The notes: generated from the letters alone by a model not told the origin. DNA of 64,000 bases from Haemophilus seminalis (GCF_006384255.1 NZ_VCED01000006.1:62886-126885); one strand, 5' to 3'; counted from the stretch's first letter, positions 10,001 through 19,471 are shown. Numbers and translations are program-made.

Positions 10001-12830
10001 TGCCGGAGATGAAGGTTATGATATTAATGTTAATAAACATACCGATCTTAAAGGTGCATTGATTACCTCTACCCAAAAAGCAGAAGCAGATGGCAAAAAC
10101 CATTTTAGCACTGGCAGCATTACTCATTCAGATATTGAAAATCACTCAAATTATAGTGGCAGCAGTTTTGGTGTAAGTGGCAGTGTATCGGCTAACTTTG
10201 AAACACCATTTGGCGAGAATGGTGCAGCTCAAAGTACAAAACAAGCCTCGGATAAAGATGGTAATCTGCTTTATACCGATAAAAATGGCAACACAACTGT
10301 TAATTCTAAAGGAGTAGATGGACAAGAGAACACCAAGAAATTGGCTGAAGGCAAGGAATCTCTCCAATTCTCCTATGGCATAGGCTATGGTAAAGATTCC
10401 GATAGCCAATCTAGCACAACAAAAAGTGGTATTAATACACAAAATATCATTATTAAAGATGAAGCAGAGCAATTAAAACGTACAGGCAAAACGGTACAAG
10501 AAGAAATTGCTGCGATAAAAACAGATATCACTACAGAGAGTGCACAAAGCCAAAGTGGCAAATTAGAGAATCGTTTTAATAAAGATGATGTTCAAAAAGA
10601 ACTGGATTTCCAACGTGAGGTGACAGAGAAATTTGGACAGAATGTCGTGGAAGCGGGAAGTTTGCTTGCTAATAAATTTGGCGAAGAAGCGAAAGCGAAG
10701 CGTCGTGAAGCCGCAATTGCGTTAGAAGAAGCAGAAAAAGCCAAGGCAGAAAACAACAACGAAACGAACCGCACTTTAGTAAAACAAGCAAGAGATAATT
10801 TTGAGACAGCGAGTCGCAAAGCTAAAGAATGGGAAACAGGTGGAAGTCAACGCCTTATCATTGATTCAGCATTAAATGTTATCAGCACCGCTTTAGCCGG
10901 CAGACCAGCAGCGGAAGTGGTGGCTTCAGGATTATCGCCTGCGGTGAATAATCAAATTAAGAAAGCGACGATAGATGCAAAAGGCAATGTGAATACCGCG
11001 CTCAATTTGACAGCTCATGCACTTTGGGGCGCAGTAGAGGCTTATGCGGGCAATCGTAATGTTGCTGCGGGCGCGGCGGGTGCAGCAGGTGGTGAGGTTG
11101 CGGCTAATTTCCTTGCCTCGACACTTTACAATAAATCACCTGAAAAGCTGAGCGAAGAAGAAAAACGTACAGTATCTTCTTTAAGCCAAGTAGCAGCAGG
11201 TATTGCGGGTGGTAGTTTATCGGATAGTTCTGATGGGGCAATTATTGCGGCTAAAACAGCGAAAGACTCTGTGGAGAATAACAGCATGGCTGATGACGTT
11301 CATCCTAGTGATGAGCGTAAGCAAAACATTGAAATGTATGCCAAGGTTTTATTCAATGGAGATGAAGATAAAGCTAAAGAATATCAAGAAGGGTTAGAGC
11401 TTGCAGAAGCTCAAGGGCAAATTGATAGTGTTAAAGAAACAGCAGATGCAGTTGTTAATTTAGATGATACCGTAGTGTCTTTATGGGAAGCTATTTCAAA
11501 TCCAGGGAAGACCTATAATAATGTTGTGGTCTCGTTGAAAGATTGGGATGAGGCTTATGCGCTTGCCCTTCAAGAGAACCCAAAACTTGCGGGAGAAATG
11601 CAAGGTTACCGCCAAGGTAAAGTGAAAGGTGTTTCGACTGAAGGCGTGGTTCTCAGTGGTGCGGGATTGGGGATAGCTAAGTCTATTGCCAAATTAAAAA
11701 ATGGCACGATTGATGTAGCTCATTCAGGTATTAATGTCGCGAAGATAAAACCTAAAACTTGTTCTTTCCGTGGTGACATGGAAGTAAAAACAGAGCAAGG
11801 TTATAAGCCGATAGCGTCTATTAAAGTCGGAGATAAGGTTTATGCGAAAAATGAACTGACAGGACAAATGACCTATCAGCGTGTACAAGCGCACTACAAC
11901 AACCCATATGATTTTACGGTATATGTAGAAGTGATTGATGAACAGGGTAAACAGCAAACCATTGTTTCAAACAAAATTCACCCATTCTTTACACAAGTAA
12001 GTCAAGGTGAATTAGTGCCAAGTTCGGAGGGGCATTTCTATAAAGGTGAAATTCAAAACGCTCAGTGGGTAGATGCACAAAATCTGAAAGCCGGCTATAA
12101 GTTATTGTCAGAAAATAATCACTGGCAGATGGTGAAAGGTGTTAGCATCAAGGCTGAGAAGTTAAGTGCATATAACCTGACAGTTGAGACTGACCATACT
12201 TACTTTATCAAAGGAGCGAATTCTGACCTTGATGGGGTGTGGGTGCATAATGATTGTTGGCATGCTTTACCTGATGGGGCTAAACGAATAAAAGATATTG
12301 ATGGATATCATGCTTATAAGTTTAAAAATCAGGATGGAAAAGAAATTACTGTGATCAAAAAAGACTTAAATCGTTTTGAAACAGTGAATCACAACGCAGG
12401 GACAGATCCTCATTTTAATAGACTATCTCAACGAATTGATGAACAAACAGGACGTTATTTATCGACAGATAAACCTGTAGATCAATTTTATAATCGTTCC
12501 TATCTTCGTTCTGATACCATGAAGAAAATCTTTGAACAATACGAGGCTCTACCTAATGGTAATTACCGAGATAAGATTGCTCGTACGATAATCAAAGGAC
12601 CAATCGATATAGGACATGCTTATGGTTGGGAGCATAGACGATTATCTCTTGCAGCTAAAGAATTAAATTGGAGTCAAAAACAATTTAATGATTATGTAAA
12701 TGCAAGACCTAATAAATTTAGGTTAGAAAATATGTCTGAAAATCGGAGTCATAGAAATGAGATGCCTGGTAAAGGTGATATCTTAGATATAAAACAAGAT
12801 ATGAGAAATTTTATGAATGGAGGAAAATAA
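7011..12830 (+). pseudogene. cdiA: CdiA exoprotein, 3' fragment: filament, pretoxin-VENN, Hint domain and GH-E nuclease toxin
   Basis: The largest piece (1,939 codons). It continues the exoprotein with a second filament region, then a pretoxin region with a charged coiled segment (~1185-1290), Ala/Gly-rich hydrophobic stretches and VENN (11271-11282), the CdiA pretoxin signature. Next is a Hint (intein-like self-cleaving) domain from Cys at residue ~1584 (CSFRGDMEV) to VHNDC (~1749). The last ~190 residues are the variable toxin: GHAYGWEH near residue 1868 followed by ENRSHRNE matches the GH-E class of HNH/EndoVII-like nucleases. Its terminal codons (GGAGGAAAATAA) carry the ribosome site of the immunity gene. 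It lacks its own secretion signals, so delivery needs the two upstream frameshifts repaired. Toxin class is inferred from motif pattern. Confidence 0.85.
10095..12258 (+). repeat. Direct repeat A, copy 1: cdiA pretoxin plus Hint region
   Basis: This 2,164-bp block is repeated at 13540-15703 with exactly the same length (constant offset of 3,445 bases at both ends) and only scattered base substitutions. It spans the pretoxin region, VENN and the whole Hint domain. The right edge falls at the codon for the Cys of VHNDC; beyond it the two copies encode unrelated toxins. Confidence 0.9.
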
Positions 12831-12831
12831 G

Positions 12832-13362
12832 ATGAATCTTTCTAAATTTAATGACTTGGATTTGGAAGAAAAAATTGTAGAGAGTAATTTTAATAATGAT
12901 ATTCAACTATTAAGAAAAATATTTTTAGAAAATAAATTATCAGATATAAAAAAAATTACTAGCTTAGATAAATGGAATTATCTACATAGGATACTTTGCT
13001 ATTCGGAACCTAAAGTAGAATTAATACAATTCTATATTGATAATGGCGTCGATGTTAATGCTCAAGATATATACGGAATGACTCCTTTGCATTATGCATT
13101 ACGAAGTAAAAATGCTGAGGCGGCGATAGCGTTGCTCAAAGCAGGAGCAAATCCTAATTTACCGAACCAAGATGGTTTAATCCCTTTGTCTATGATTGGA
13201 TATATCCCAGAGAGATTGGATGTTTTAGAGCTTATGCTTCAAAAAGGGGCAAATGTGCATTACTTAGTAAATGAGGATGAAACTATTCTTGAAAGTTATA
13301 AACCTACAGAGAATGAGCCTCAATTAAAACCAATTTATGAATTAATGAAAAAGTATTCGTAG
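12832..13362 (+). CDS. cdiI: Ankyrin-repeat protein, probable immunity protein for the GH-E toxin
   Basis: Small acidic cytoplasmic protein (176 residues), no signal peptide. The centre has two recognisable ankyrin repeats (YGMTPLHYALRSKNAEAAIALLKAGANPN, shown by the TPLHYA core and the LLKAGANPN turn, then a weaker repeat with LMLQKGANVH). It starts one base after the toxin stop codon; I chose ATG 12832 over ATG 12817 because GGAGG at 12819-12823 is correctly spaced for it. Position directly behind the toxin is the defining feature of CDI immunity genes, and ankyrin proteins are known immunity partners in polymorphic toxin systems. It is expected to bind and block the nuclease. Followed by a paired uptake-sequence terminator. 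Confidence 0.75.
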   Translation: MNLSKFNDLDLEEKIVESNFNNDIQLLRKIFLENKLSDIKKITSLDKWNYLHRILCYSEPKVELIQFYIDNGVDVNAQDIYGMTPLHYALRSKNAEAAIALLKAGANPNLPNQDGLIPLSMIGYIPERLDVLELMLQKGANVHYLVNEDETILESYKPTENEPQLKPIYELMKKYS

Positions 13363-13375
13363 AATTTAATGTTTG

Positions 13376-13434
13376 AAAGTGCGGTCAATTTTCAAAGAGT
13401 TTTAAAACCTCTCAAAAATTGACCGCACTTTTTG
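13376..13434 (+). terminator. Paired uptake-sequence terminator closing module 1
   Basis: Inverted copies of the uptake core (AAGTGCGGT ... ACCGCACTT) form a 17-bp perfect stem (13376-13392 with 13415-13431), followed by Ts. Nearly the same element recurs at 17073 and 20068, so it punctuates each toxin/immunity module. Confidence 0.85.
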
Positions 13435-13499
13435 TGTTTTAAATATAGGCTTTGTAGAGTTTTTAAGCAAAATATTGGTGCAATATTATAAGTTTTATT

Positions 13500-15975
13500 A
13501 ATAGCTTAAAAAGAGCTAATCCAGAACTCATACTGAAGGAAAAACCATTTTAGCACTGGCAGCATTACCCATTCAGATATTGGAAATCACTCAAATTATA
13601 GTGGCAGCAGTTTTGGTGTGAGTGGCAGTGTGTCAGCTAACTTTGAAACACCATTTGGAGAGAATGGTGCAGCTCAAAGTACAAAACAAGCCTCGGATAA
13701 AGATGGTAATCTGCTTTATACTGACAAAAATGGCAACACAACTGTTAATTCTAAAGGAGTAAATGGACAAGAGAACACCAAGAAATTGGCTGAAGGCAAG
13801 GAATCTCTCCAATTCTCCTATGGCATGGGCTATGGTAAAGATTCTGATAGTCAATCTAGCACAACAAAAAGTGGTATTAATACACAAAATATCATTATTA
13901 AAGATGAAGCAGAGCAATTAAAACGTACAGGTAAAACGGTACAAGAAGAAATTGCTGCGATTAAAACCGATATCACTATAGAGAGTGCACAAAGTCAAAG
14001 TGGTAAATTAGAGAACCGTTTTAATAAAGATGATGTTCAAAAAGAGCTTGATTTCCAACGTGAGGTGACAGAGAAATTTGGACCAAATGTCGCGGAAGCA
14101 GGAAGTTTGCTTGCTAATAAATTTGGCGAAGAAGCGAAAGCGAAACGTCATGAAGCCGCAATTGCGTTAGAAGAAGCAGAAAAAGCCAAGGCAGAAAACA
14201 ACAACGAAACTAACCAAGCTTTAGTAAAACAAGCACGAGATAATTTTGAGACAGCGAGTCGCAAAGCCAAAGAATGGGAAACGGGTGGAAGTCAACGTCT
14301 TATCATTGATTCAGCATTAAATGTTATCAGCACCGCTTTAGCCGGCAGACCGGCAGCGGAAGTGGTGGCTTCAGGATTATCACCTGTGGTGAATAATCAA
14401 ATTAAGAAAGCGACGACAGATGCAAAAGGCAATGTGAATACCGCGCTCAATTTGACTGCTCATGCACTTTGGGGAGCGGTAGAGGCTTATGCGGGTAACC
14501 GTAATGTTGCTGCGGGTGCGGCAGGTGCAGCGGGCGGAGAGGTGGCGGCTCATTTCTTAGCGTCAACACTTTATAATAAATCACCTGAAAAGCTCAGCGA
14601 CGAAGAAAAACGTACGGTATCGTCTTTAAGCCAAGTAGCAGCAGGTATTGCGGGTGGTAGTTTATCAGATAGTTCTGATGGGGCGATTATTGCAGCTAAA
14701 ACAGCGAAAGACTCTGTGGAGAATAACAGCATGGCTGATGACGTTCATCCTAGTGATGAGCGTAAGCAAAACATTGAAATGTATGCCAAGGTTTTATTCA
14801 ATGGAGATGAAGATAAAGCTAAAGAATATCAAGAAGGTCTAGAGCTTGCAGAGGCTAAAGGTCAAATTGATAGTGTTAAAGAAACAGCGGATGCAGTTGT
14901 TAATTTAGATGATACCGTTGTGTCTTTATGGGAAGCAATCTCAAATCCAGAGAAAACCTATAATAATGTTGTGGTCTCGTTGAAAGATTGGGATGAGGCT
15001 TATGCGCTTGCCCTTCAAGAGAATCCAAAACTCGCGGGAGAAATGCAAGGTTACCGCCAAGGTAAAATGAAAGGTGTTTCAACTGGAGGCGTGGTTCTGA
15101 GTGGTGCGGGATTGGGGATAGCTAAGTCTATTGCCAAATTAAAAAATGGCACGATTGATGTAGCCCATTCCAGTGTTAATGTTGCGAAAATTAAACCCAA
15201 AACTTGTTCTTTCCGTGGTGACATGGAAGTGAAAACAGAGCAAGGTTATAAGCCGATAGCGTCTATTAAAGTCGGAGATAAGGTTTATGCGAAAAATGAA
15301 CTGACAGGACAAATGACCTATCAGCGCGTACAAGCGCACTACAATAACCCGTATGACTTTACAGTATATGTAGAAGTGATTGATGAACAGGGTAAACAGC
15401 AAACCATTGTTTCAAACAAAATTCATCCATTCTTTACCCAGGTAAATCAAGGTGAGCTAGTACCGAGTTCTGAGGGGCATCACTACAACGGAGAAATCCA
15501 AAACGCCCAATGGGTAGATGCACAAAATCTGAAAGCGGGTTATAAACTGTTATCGGAAAATAATCACTGGCAAACGGTGAAAGGTGTTAGCATCAAGGCT
15601 GAGAAGTTAAGTGCATATAACCTGACAGTTGAGATTGATCACACTTACTTTATCAAAGGAGCAAATTCTGACCTTGATGGGGTGTGGGTGCATAATGATT
15701 GTTTCCTTGATATGCCAAAACAAAAGGTCAACAGTGCAAGTGTGGGTGATATAGTAAGAACACCAACAACACATCCGGATGATTTCATTAAATTAAAAGG
15801 AGGTAAAAATTTTAAAAATAAATATACTGGTGAAATTTGGTCAGAAAGTCATACCTCTCACTCAGATAAAAATGGTGAGTGGAAAGTTGGGTTAAAAGGG
15901 AATGCTCCAGAAGTAAGAAGAAAGATTACAATAGGTAAAAGTGATGGAAAAATCATTAAATTCGACAACAAATAG
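13500..15975 (+). pseudogene. Orphan cdiA 3' module 1: pretoxin, VENN, Hint and a different C-terminal toxin
   Basis: Promoterless 3' copy of cdiA. The cdiA reading frame opens after a TGA at 13534 and has no credible start (first GTG at 13618, no signal peptide, no ribosome site). Residues match the main cdiA pretoxin/Hint region almost throughout, ending in VHNDC at 15688-15702, then switch to an unrelated ~90-residue tail beginning FLDMPKQKVNSASVGDIV, with 'YTGEIWSESHTSHS' and a basic C-terminus (KITIGKSDGKIIKFD). I cannot place this tail in a named family; its small size and basic character fit an RNase-type CDI toxin, but that is inference. The stop overlaps the next gene. Such orphan modules in CDI loci are silent until recombined onto a full-length cdiA. 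Confidence 0.8.
13540..15703 (+). repeat. Direct repeat A, copy 2
   Basis: Second copy of the 2,164-bp pretoxin/Hint block (first at 10095-12258). No net insertion or deletion between copies. The left junction is at AAAAACC, which also occurs at 9419-9425 and 10095-10101 of the main gene. Confidence 0.9.
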
Positions 15976-16597
15976 CGTTATATCTTTTAATAAAATAAAT
16001 TTTAATAGTTTTAGTAGTAGCCCAGGTTGGGTTGGCTACTTTTATGCAAGAGATCTTACTATGCAATCAGTAATACAAATGTCATCTAAAATGATAGAGT
16101 CCTTTTTTAAAGACTCTATCAATGACTTTTTTCTACTAACTGCATTAGCATATGACGATAGTGCTTCTATCCCTGAGTTTTCTGATTTAGAGGTTTCTTA
16201 TTATGAAAGTGTTTATAATAAGGCTAAAGAAATGGGAGTGTTAATTCCATATAATGGGCTTATTGAAGATTTTTATGAAGATAATAAATATCCATTTCCA
16301 GCTAATATAATGTCATTGAGTTTTGATAAAAAGGATATATTGAGTTTTTGTGAATTATCTATGGCGTATAAATATAATAAGGTAGTAGGAGATCATTGTT
16401 TTCTAATTAATCCAACATTAAAAATAGCATTATATCCGCATGAAGATATTGGGTATGGTTGTATTTCTTTAAGTGATGACTGTAATAAGGCTATAGAATT
16501 CTTAAATTTTTGCTCAAAAGATGATAAGTTTGAGGTGGTTTTTTCTGAGAATATTAATCAGTTGGCAGCTTCGAAAACTATGCTCAAAGAATGTTAA
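15944..16597 (+). CDS. Probable immunity protein for the orphan-1 toxin
   Basis: About 217-residue soluble protein, no signal peptide or membrane segment, acidic and rich in F, Y, S and D. It overlaps the end of the orphan toxin by 32 bases (GTG 15941 and ATG 15944 are both possible starts; neither has a strong ribosome site), which is the expected position of a CDI immunity gene. I recognise no family. The codon use is AT-rich and unlike the neighbouring housekeeping genes, in keeping with cassette acquisition. Function is inferred only from position. Confidence 0.6.
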   Translation: MEKSLNSTTNSVISFNKINFNSFSSSPGWVGYFYARDLTMQSVIQMSSKMIESFFKDSINDFFLLTALAYDDSASIPEFSDLEVSYYESVYNKAKEMGVLIPYNGLIEDFYEDNKYPFPANIMSLSFDKKDILSFCELSMAYKYNKVVGDHCFLINPTLKIALYPHEDIGYGCISLSDDCNKAIEFLNFCSKDDKFEVVFSENINQLAASKTMLKEC

Positions 16598-16644
16598 GTT
16601 CGACTAAAGATACCAGCGCTGTTTGATACTTAATAAGGATTCAT

Positions 16645-17046
16645 ATGACATTATTTGATGAATGTGAAGAGGCTTTGTCGGAGGATTTCCACCTTCTGTC
16701 TGAAGATGAAAAGGAGCAAGTTCTAAAAGAGTTTTATAAATATCCATTTGAATATGGATGTATAGATAAAGATAGTAAGAAAATAAAAATATTGAATCCT
16801 GATAGGTTAATTGAATTAATTGAAAAGAAAATAATTAACCAAAATGTTTATGTTTTAGCAGATATAAACGATGTTCCAATATTTAAAACTAATTTGCTAT
16901 TAGCGCTAGATAAATTAGATGATATTTCCGCTTTATCAACAAGAGTTTTTATTCTTGGAATAGGGTATTTAGCTCAGATTGTCTCTAGAAATCCACCTTT
17001 AGACATTGTAATTCCAATAAATGGAGATATAAGTAAATTTTTGTAA
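16645..17046 (+). CDS. CdiI-like immunity protein without an adjacent toxin
   Basis: 133-residue soluble acidic protein with a clear ribosome site (AAGGA) before its ATG. The start MTLFDECEEALSEDFHLLS followed by a Tyr/Pro-rich segment, a 'VYVLAD...PIFKTNL' middle and a C-terminal hydrophobic region resembles, from memory, a family of CDI immunity proteins that begin M-x-L-F-x-E-C-x-E-A-L. It lies 47 bases after another immunity gene with no toxin between them, so it looks like the survivor of a lost cassette, giving protection against a toxin this strain no longer carries. A role as second immunity factor for the upstream toxin is the alternative. Confidence 0.6.
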   Translation: MTLFDECEEALSEDFHLLSEDEKEQVLKEFYKYPFEYGCIDKDSKKIKILNPDRLIELIEKKIINQNVYVLADINDVPIFKTNLLLALDKLDDISALSTRVFILGIGYLAQIVSRNPPLDIVIPINGDISKFL

Positions 17047-17072
17047 AACACTTTAGATGCTTTGACATAGCT

Positions 17073-17130
17073 AAAGTGCGGTCAATTTTAAAAGGGTTTT
17101 AAAACCTCTTAAAAACTGACCGCACTTTTT
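17073..17130 (+). terminator. Paired uptake-sequence terminator closing orphan module 1
   Basis: Inverted uptake cores (AAAGTGCGGTCA ... TGACCGCACTTT) with near-perfect arms and trailing Ts. Together with the following ~105 bases it repeats the unit seen at 13376-13546. Confidence 0.85.
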
Positions 17131-17204
17131 GTGTTTTAAATATAGGCTTTGTAGTGTTTTTAAGCAAAATTTGATGCAACATTGTAAGTTTTATTAATAG
17201 CTTA

Positions 17205-18582
17205 AAAATAGCTAATCCAGAACTCATACTGAAGGGAAAACCATTTTAGCACTGGCAGCATTACTCATTCAGATATTGAAAATTACTCAAATTATAGTGG
17301 CAGCAGTTTTGGTGTAAGTGGCAGTGTGTCAGCTAACTTTGAAACACCATTTGGCGAAAATGGTGCAGCTCAAAGTACAAAACAAGCCACGGATAAAGAT
17401 GGTAATCTGATTTATAGAAACGACCGAGGAGAATTGACCACAGAAGCCAAAAATGCACAGGGTAAAGACAACGCAAAAAAACTTGCTACAGGTTGGGATT
17501 CTTTAGAAACCTCAACAGGATTAGGTGTTGGGCGAGATAAAGAAAGTCAAAGTAGCGTGACAAAAAGTGGTATTAATACTTCGAATATTGAAATTAGAGA
17601 CCAAGCGGAACAACTGGCGAAAACTGGAGAAACGGTTGAGCAAACTCTAGATAGCATTAGAACCGATGTGACTACGGATAATGCAGCGCAGCATTCCGGC
17701 AAGTTAGAAAATCACTTTGATAAAGACAAAGTGATGAAAGAGCTCAACATTCAAGTGAAAGTTACTCAAGATTTTCGTAAAAATGCCTTATCAATGATTG
17801 ATGCCTATGTGATTCCAAAACAGGCTGAATTGAGAAAACAAATCAAGGAGGCCAAAACGGAAGAGGAAAAGACCGCACTTTATGGAGAAATTTATAAATT
17901 GCAATATCAAAAACGTTTGCTTGAAACCGTGGTAGGCATCGTATCGGGTTCGCCTGATGTTGCAATAACACAAGGAACTTTGCAATTAGCCGCGACGAAG
18001 ATGAGAGAGGAGACTTTAGCTAATTCAAGATTATTTAAAGGTATTAAAGATGCTAAGACGGGGAAAATTCTTCGTAATGATAGTTATGATAGCGGTTATT
18101 TTGATGGAGTAAAATTAGGTGGTGTTCGAATTGATATCAATGCAATTTGTACTCAAGGAGTCGGTTCCTGTGAAAAAAATGCAGATGGGTTAGTTGTATT
18201 TAAAGGTGAAAATGGATTGTCATTGGATGATGCTATAGATCCAAATAAAAATCAAAAGGCAAAAGACTTATATGGTCCTACAGGTGGATTTCAATCCGTT
18301 GAAGGCGGTTGGTATTCTGACGGAAAAGTAATCACTCCTTATAAACCAGGTAATATCTCTGATCATTTGGTTGAATCTTTTGCAGGTACTCACGATCTAT
18401 TAGGTGGACAAATGTGGGGATGGTATGACAAACAAGGTAATACTTCTCAGAAAAATAATATCTAACAATTTTTATCAGATCGAACAACAGAAATAGCAAT
18501 TCCTATTTCCGCACCATTTGCTGTATCTGATCTAATTAGTTCGGATATGATGGAAGTACTTTTTAAATTAGGAGGTAATTAA
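17205..18582 (+). pseudogene. Orphan cdiA 3' module 2: different pretoxin and 'ESFAGTHDLLGG' C-terminus, with an in-frame nonsense codon
   Basis: Opens like orphan module 1 (same left junction and the shared SGSSFGVSGSVSANF segment), without a start codon of its own before GTG 17326. After ~25 residues it diverges from the main cdiA into another pretoxin type with a coiled basic segment (~150-200), CTQGVGSC, and a C-terminal YGPTGGFQSVEGGW...ESFAGTHDLLGGQ...YDKQGN motif seen, from memory, at the ends of many FhaB-like proteins. The frame stops at TAA 18463-18465, but the same frame continues for 39 codons (QFLSDRTTEIAIPISAPFAV...FKLGGN) to TAA 18580. The relics upstream of the next two lipoprotein genes end in the same way, so this is a nonsense mutation. 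The final GGAGGT codons are the ribosome site of the next gene. Confidence 0.75.
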
Positions 18583-18583
18583 T

Positions 18584-18952
18584 ATGAAAATAATCTTATT
18601 AATTATTTCAGTGTTTTTGATAAGTGGTTGTTTATATTCTTTTGAGGGTGAATGTTTTAGACCAATCATTCAGGTTGTCTCAAGTAATTGCTATAAAAAA
18701 GGAGAAGTGTTCTCATCAATAGCTCATTATCAAAAGCCTTATAGTATAGGTAAAACTGATCAGCAACAGCGTTGGAAAGATGCTGTTAGCTGTGGTAGTA
18801 AATATGGAGATCAAGAACTTTACTACATTAATAAAACTGGTAAATACGAAGAATTTCAATCTTGTATGGAAAGGAAAGGATATAAAAGATTTTGGCCCGC
18901 AGAATGCGGTTATAAAAATTCCAAATGGGATAAGGGGATATGTAATGAATAG
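18584..18952 (+). CDS. Cys-rich lipoprotein 1, probable immunity protein of the module-2 toxin
   Basis: 122 residues with a lipoprotein signal (hydrophobic start, LISGC lipobox at residue ~16), so it is expected to be membrane-anchored and face the periplasm. The body contains about seven further cysteines and motifs shared with the next two genes: QRWKDAVSCGSKYGD and ECGYKNSKWDKGICN. The GGAGG ribosome site lies inside the last codons of the cdiA module, suggesting translational coupling. Position directly behind a CdiA C-terminus suggests immunity, and export suggests that the toxin acts at the envelope. No named family recognised. Confidence 0.7.
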   Translation: MKIILLIISVFLISGCLYSFEGECFRPIIQVVSSNCYKKGEVFSSIAHYQKPYSIGKTDQQQRWKDAVSCGSKYGDQELYYINKTGKYEEFQSCMERKGYKRFWPAECGYKNSKWDKGICNE

Positions 18953-18960
18953 CCTACTAA

Positions 18961-19062
18961 GTAACAATTGCTATTGCAATACTGGTATCCGCACCATTTG
19001 CTTTATCCGATGTCATGTCATCAGATATGTTTGAACTTTTGATGAAAACAGGAGGTAAATAA
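18961..19062 (+). pseudogene. Relic of a cdiA/toxin 3' end (last ~33 codons)
   Basis: Begins right after a stop and reads VTIAIAILVSAPFALSDVMS... to GGK-TAA, aligning with the last codons of orphan module 2 (IAIPISAPFAVSDLISSDMM...GGN). It ends one base before the next lipoprotein ATG and provides its GGAGGT ribosome site. Confidence 0.75.
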
Positions 19063-19063
19063 A

Positions 19064-19429
19064 ATGAAATATTTTATGTTACTTATCTATTTGTTTTTCT
19101 TAAATGGCTGTTTGTTTTACTGGAAAGATGGGTGTTTTCATTCTCCACAATTAGTGACTTGTGATGAACCTCGAATAGCATTTAGCTCGATTGCATATTA
19201 TCAAAAAAAGCTTTCTGTCGGTAATACTGATATAGAACAACGTTGGAAAGATGCCTTTTCTTGTGGTTCTAAATATAGAGATAAACATTTATCTAGCATT
19301 ATATATCCCGTGGATCATAGTTTGATTTTTGATAAGTGTATGATTCAAAAGGGATATGTTATTTTTAACTCAAATGAATGTGGATTAAAAAGTCCGAAAA
19401 GAATGAATAAAGGCTTATGTAATGAATGA
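19064..19429 (+). CDS. Cys-rich lipoprotein 2, orphan immunity paralogue
   Basis: 121 residues, lipobox LNGC near residue 17. Shares with lipoproteins 1 and 3 the spacing of cysteines, the QRWKDAFSCGSKYRD block and a C-terminal ECG...KGLCNE. Overall identity to its neighbours is only moderate, so the three are diverged paralogues rather than a recent duplication. Its own toxin is gone except for a 33-codon tail. Likely protects against a related but distinct toxin allele; this is inferred from context. Confidence 0.7.
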   Translation: MKYFMLLIYLFFLNGCLFYWKDGCFHSPQLVTCDEPRIAFSSIAYYQKKLSVGNTDIEQRWKDAFSCGSKYRDKHLSSIIYPVDHSLIFDKCMIQKGYVIFNSNECGLKSPKRMNKGLCNE

Positions 19430-19471
19430 AATATGTCAAGGAATGGGAAACTGGGGGACGCCAACACCCTT
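19430..19471 (+). pseudogene. Tiny relic of cdiA pretoxin
   Basis: Reads VKEWETGGRQHP-stop, matching KEWETGGSQRL of the main cdiA (10823-10853). A trace of a third degraded cdiA module between lipoprotein genes 2 and 3. Confidence 0.55.

Noticed and set aside
9675-10472. Long minus-strand open frames (150 and 108 codons) inside cdiA
   Set aside because: They are antisense shadows of repetitive, conserved coding sequence; a copy of the 108-codon frame recurs antisense to the duplicated block at 13633-13917, and the composition is not protein-like.
12817-12831. ATG 12817 as start of the ankyrin immunity gene
   Set aside because: GGAGG at 12819-12823 overlaps that start and is ideally spaced for ATG 12832.
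10095-15703. Insertion sequence as the cause of the long direct repeat
   Set aside because: The repeat encodes exoprotein pretoxin/Hint domains, with no transposase or terminal inverted repeats.
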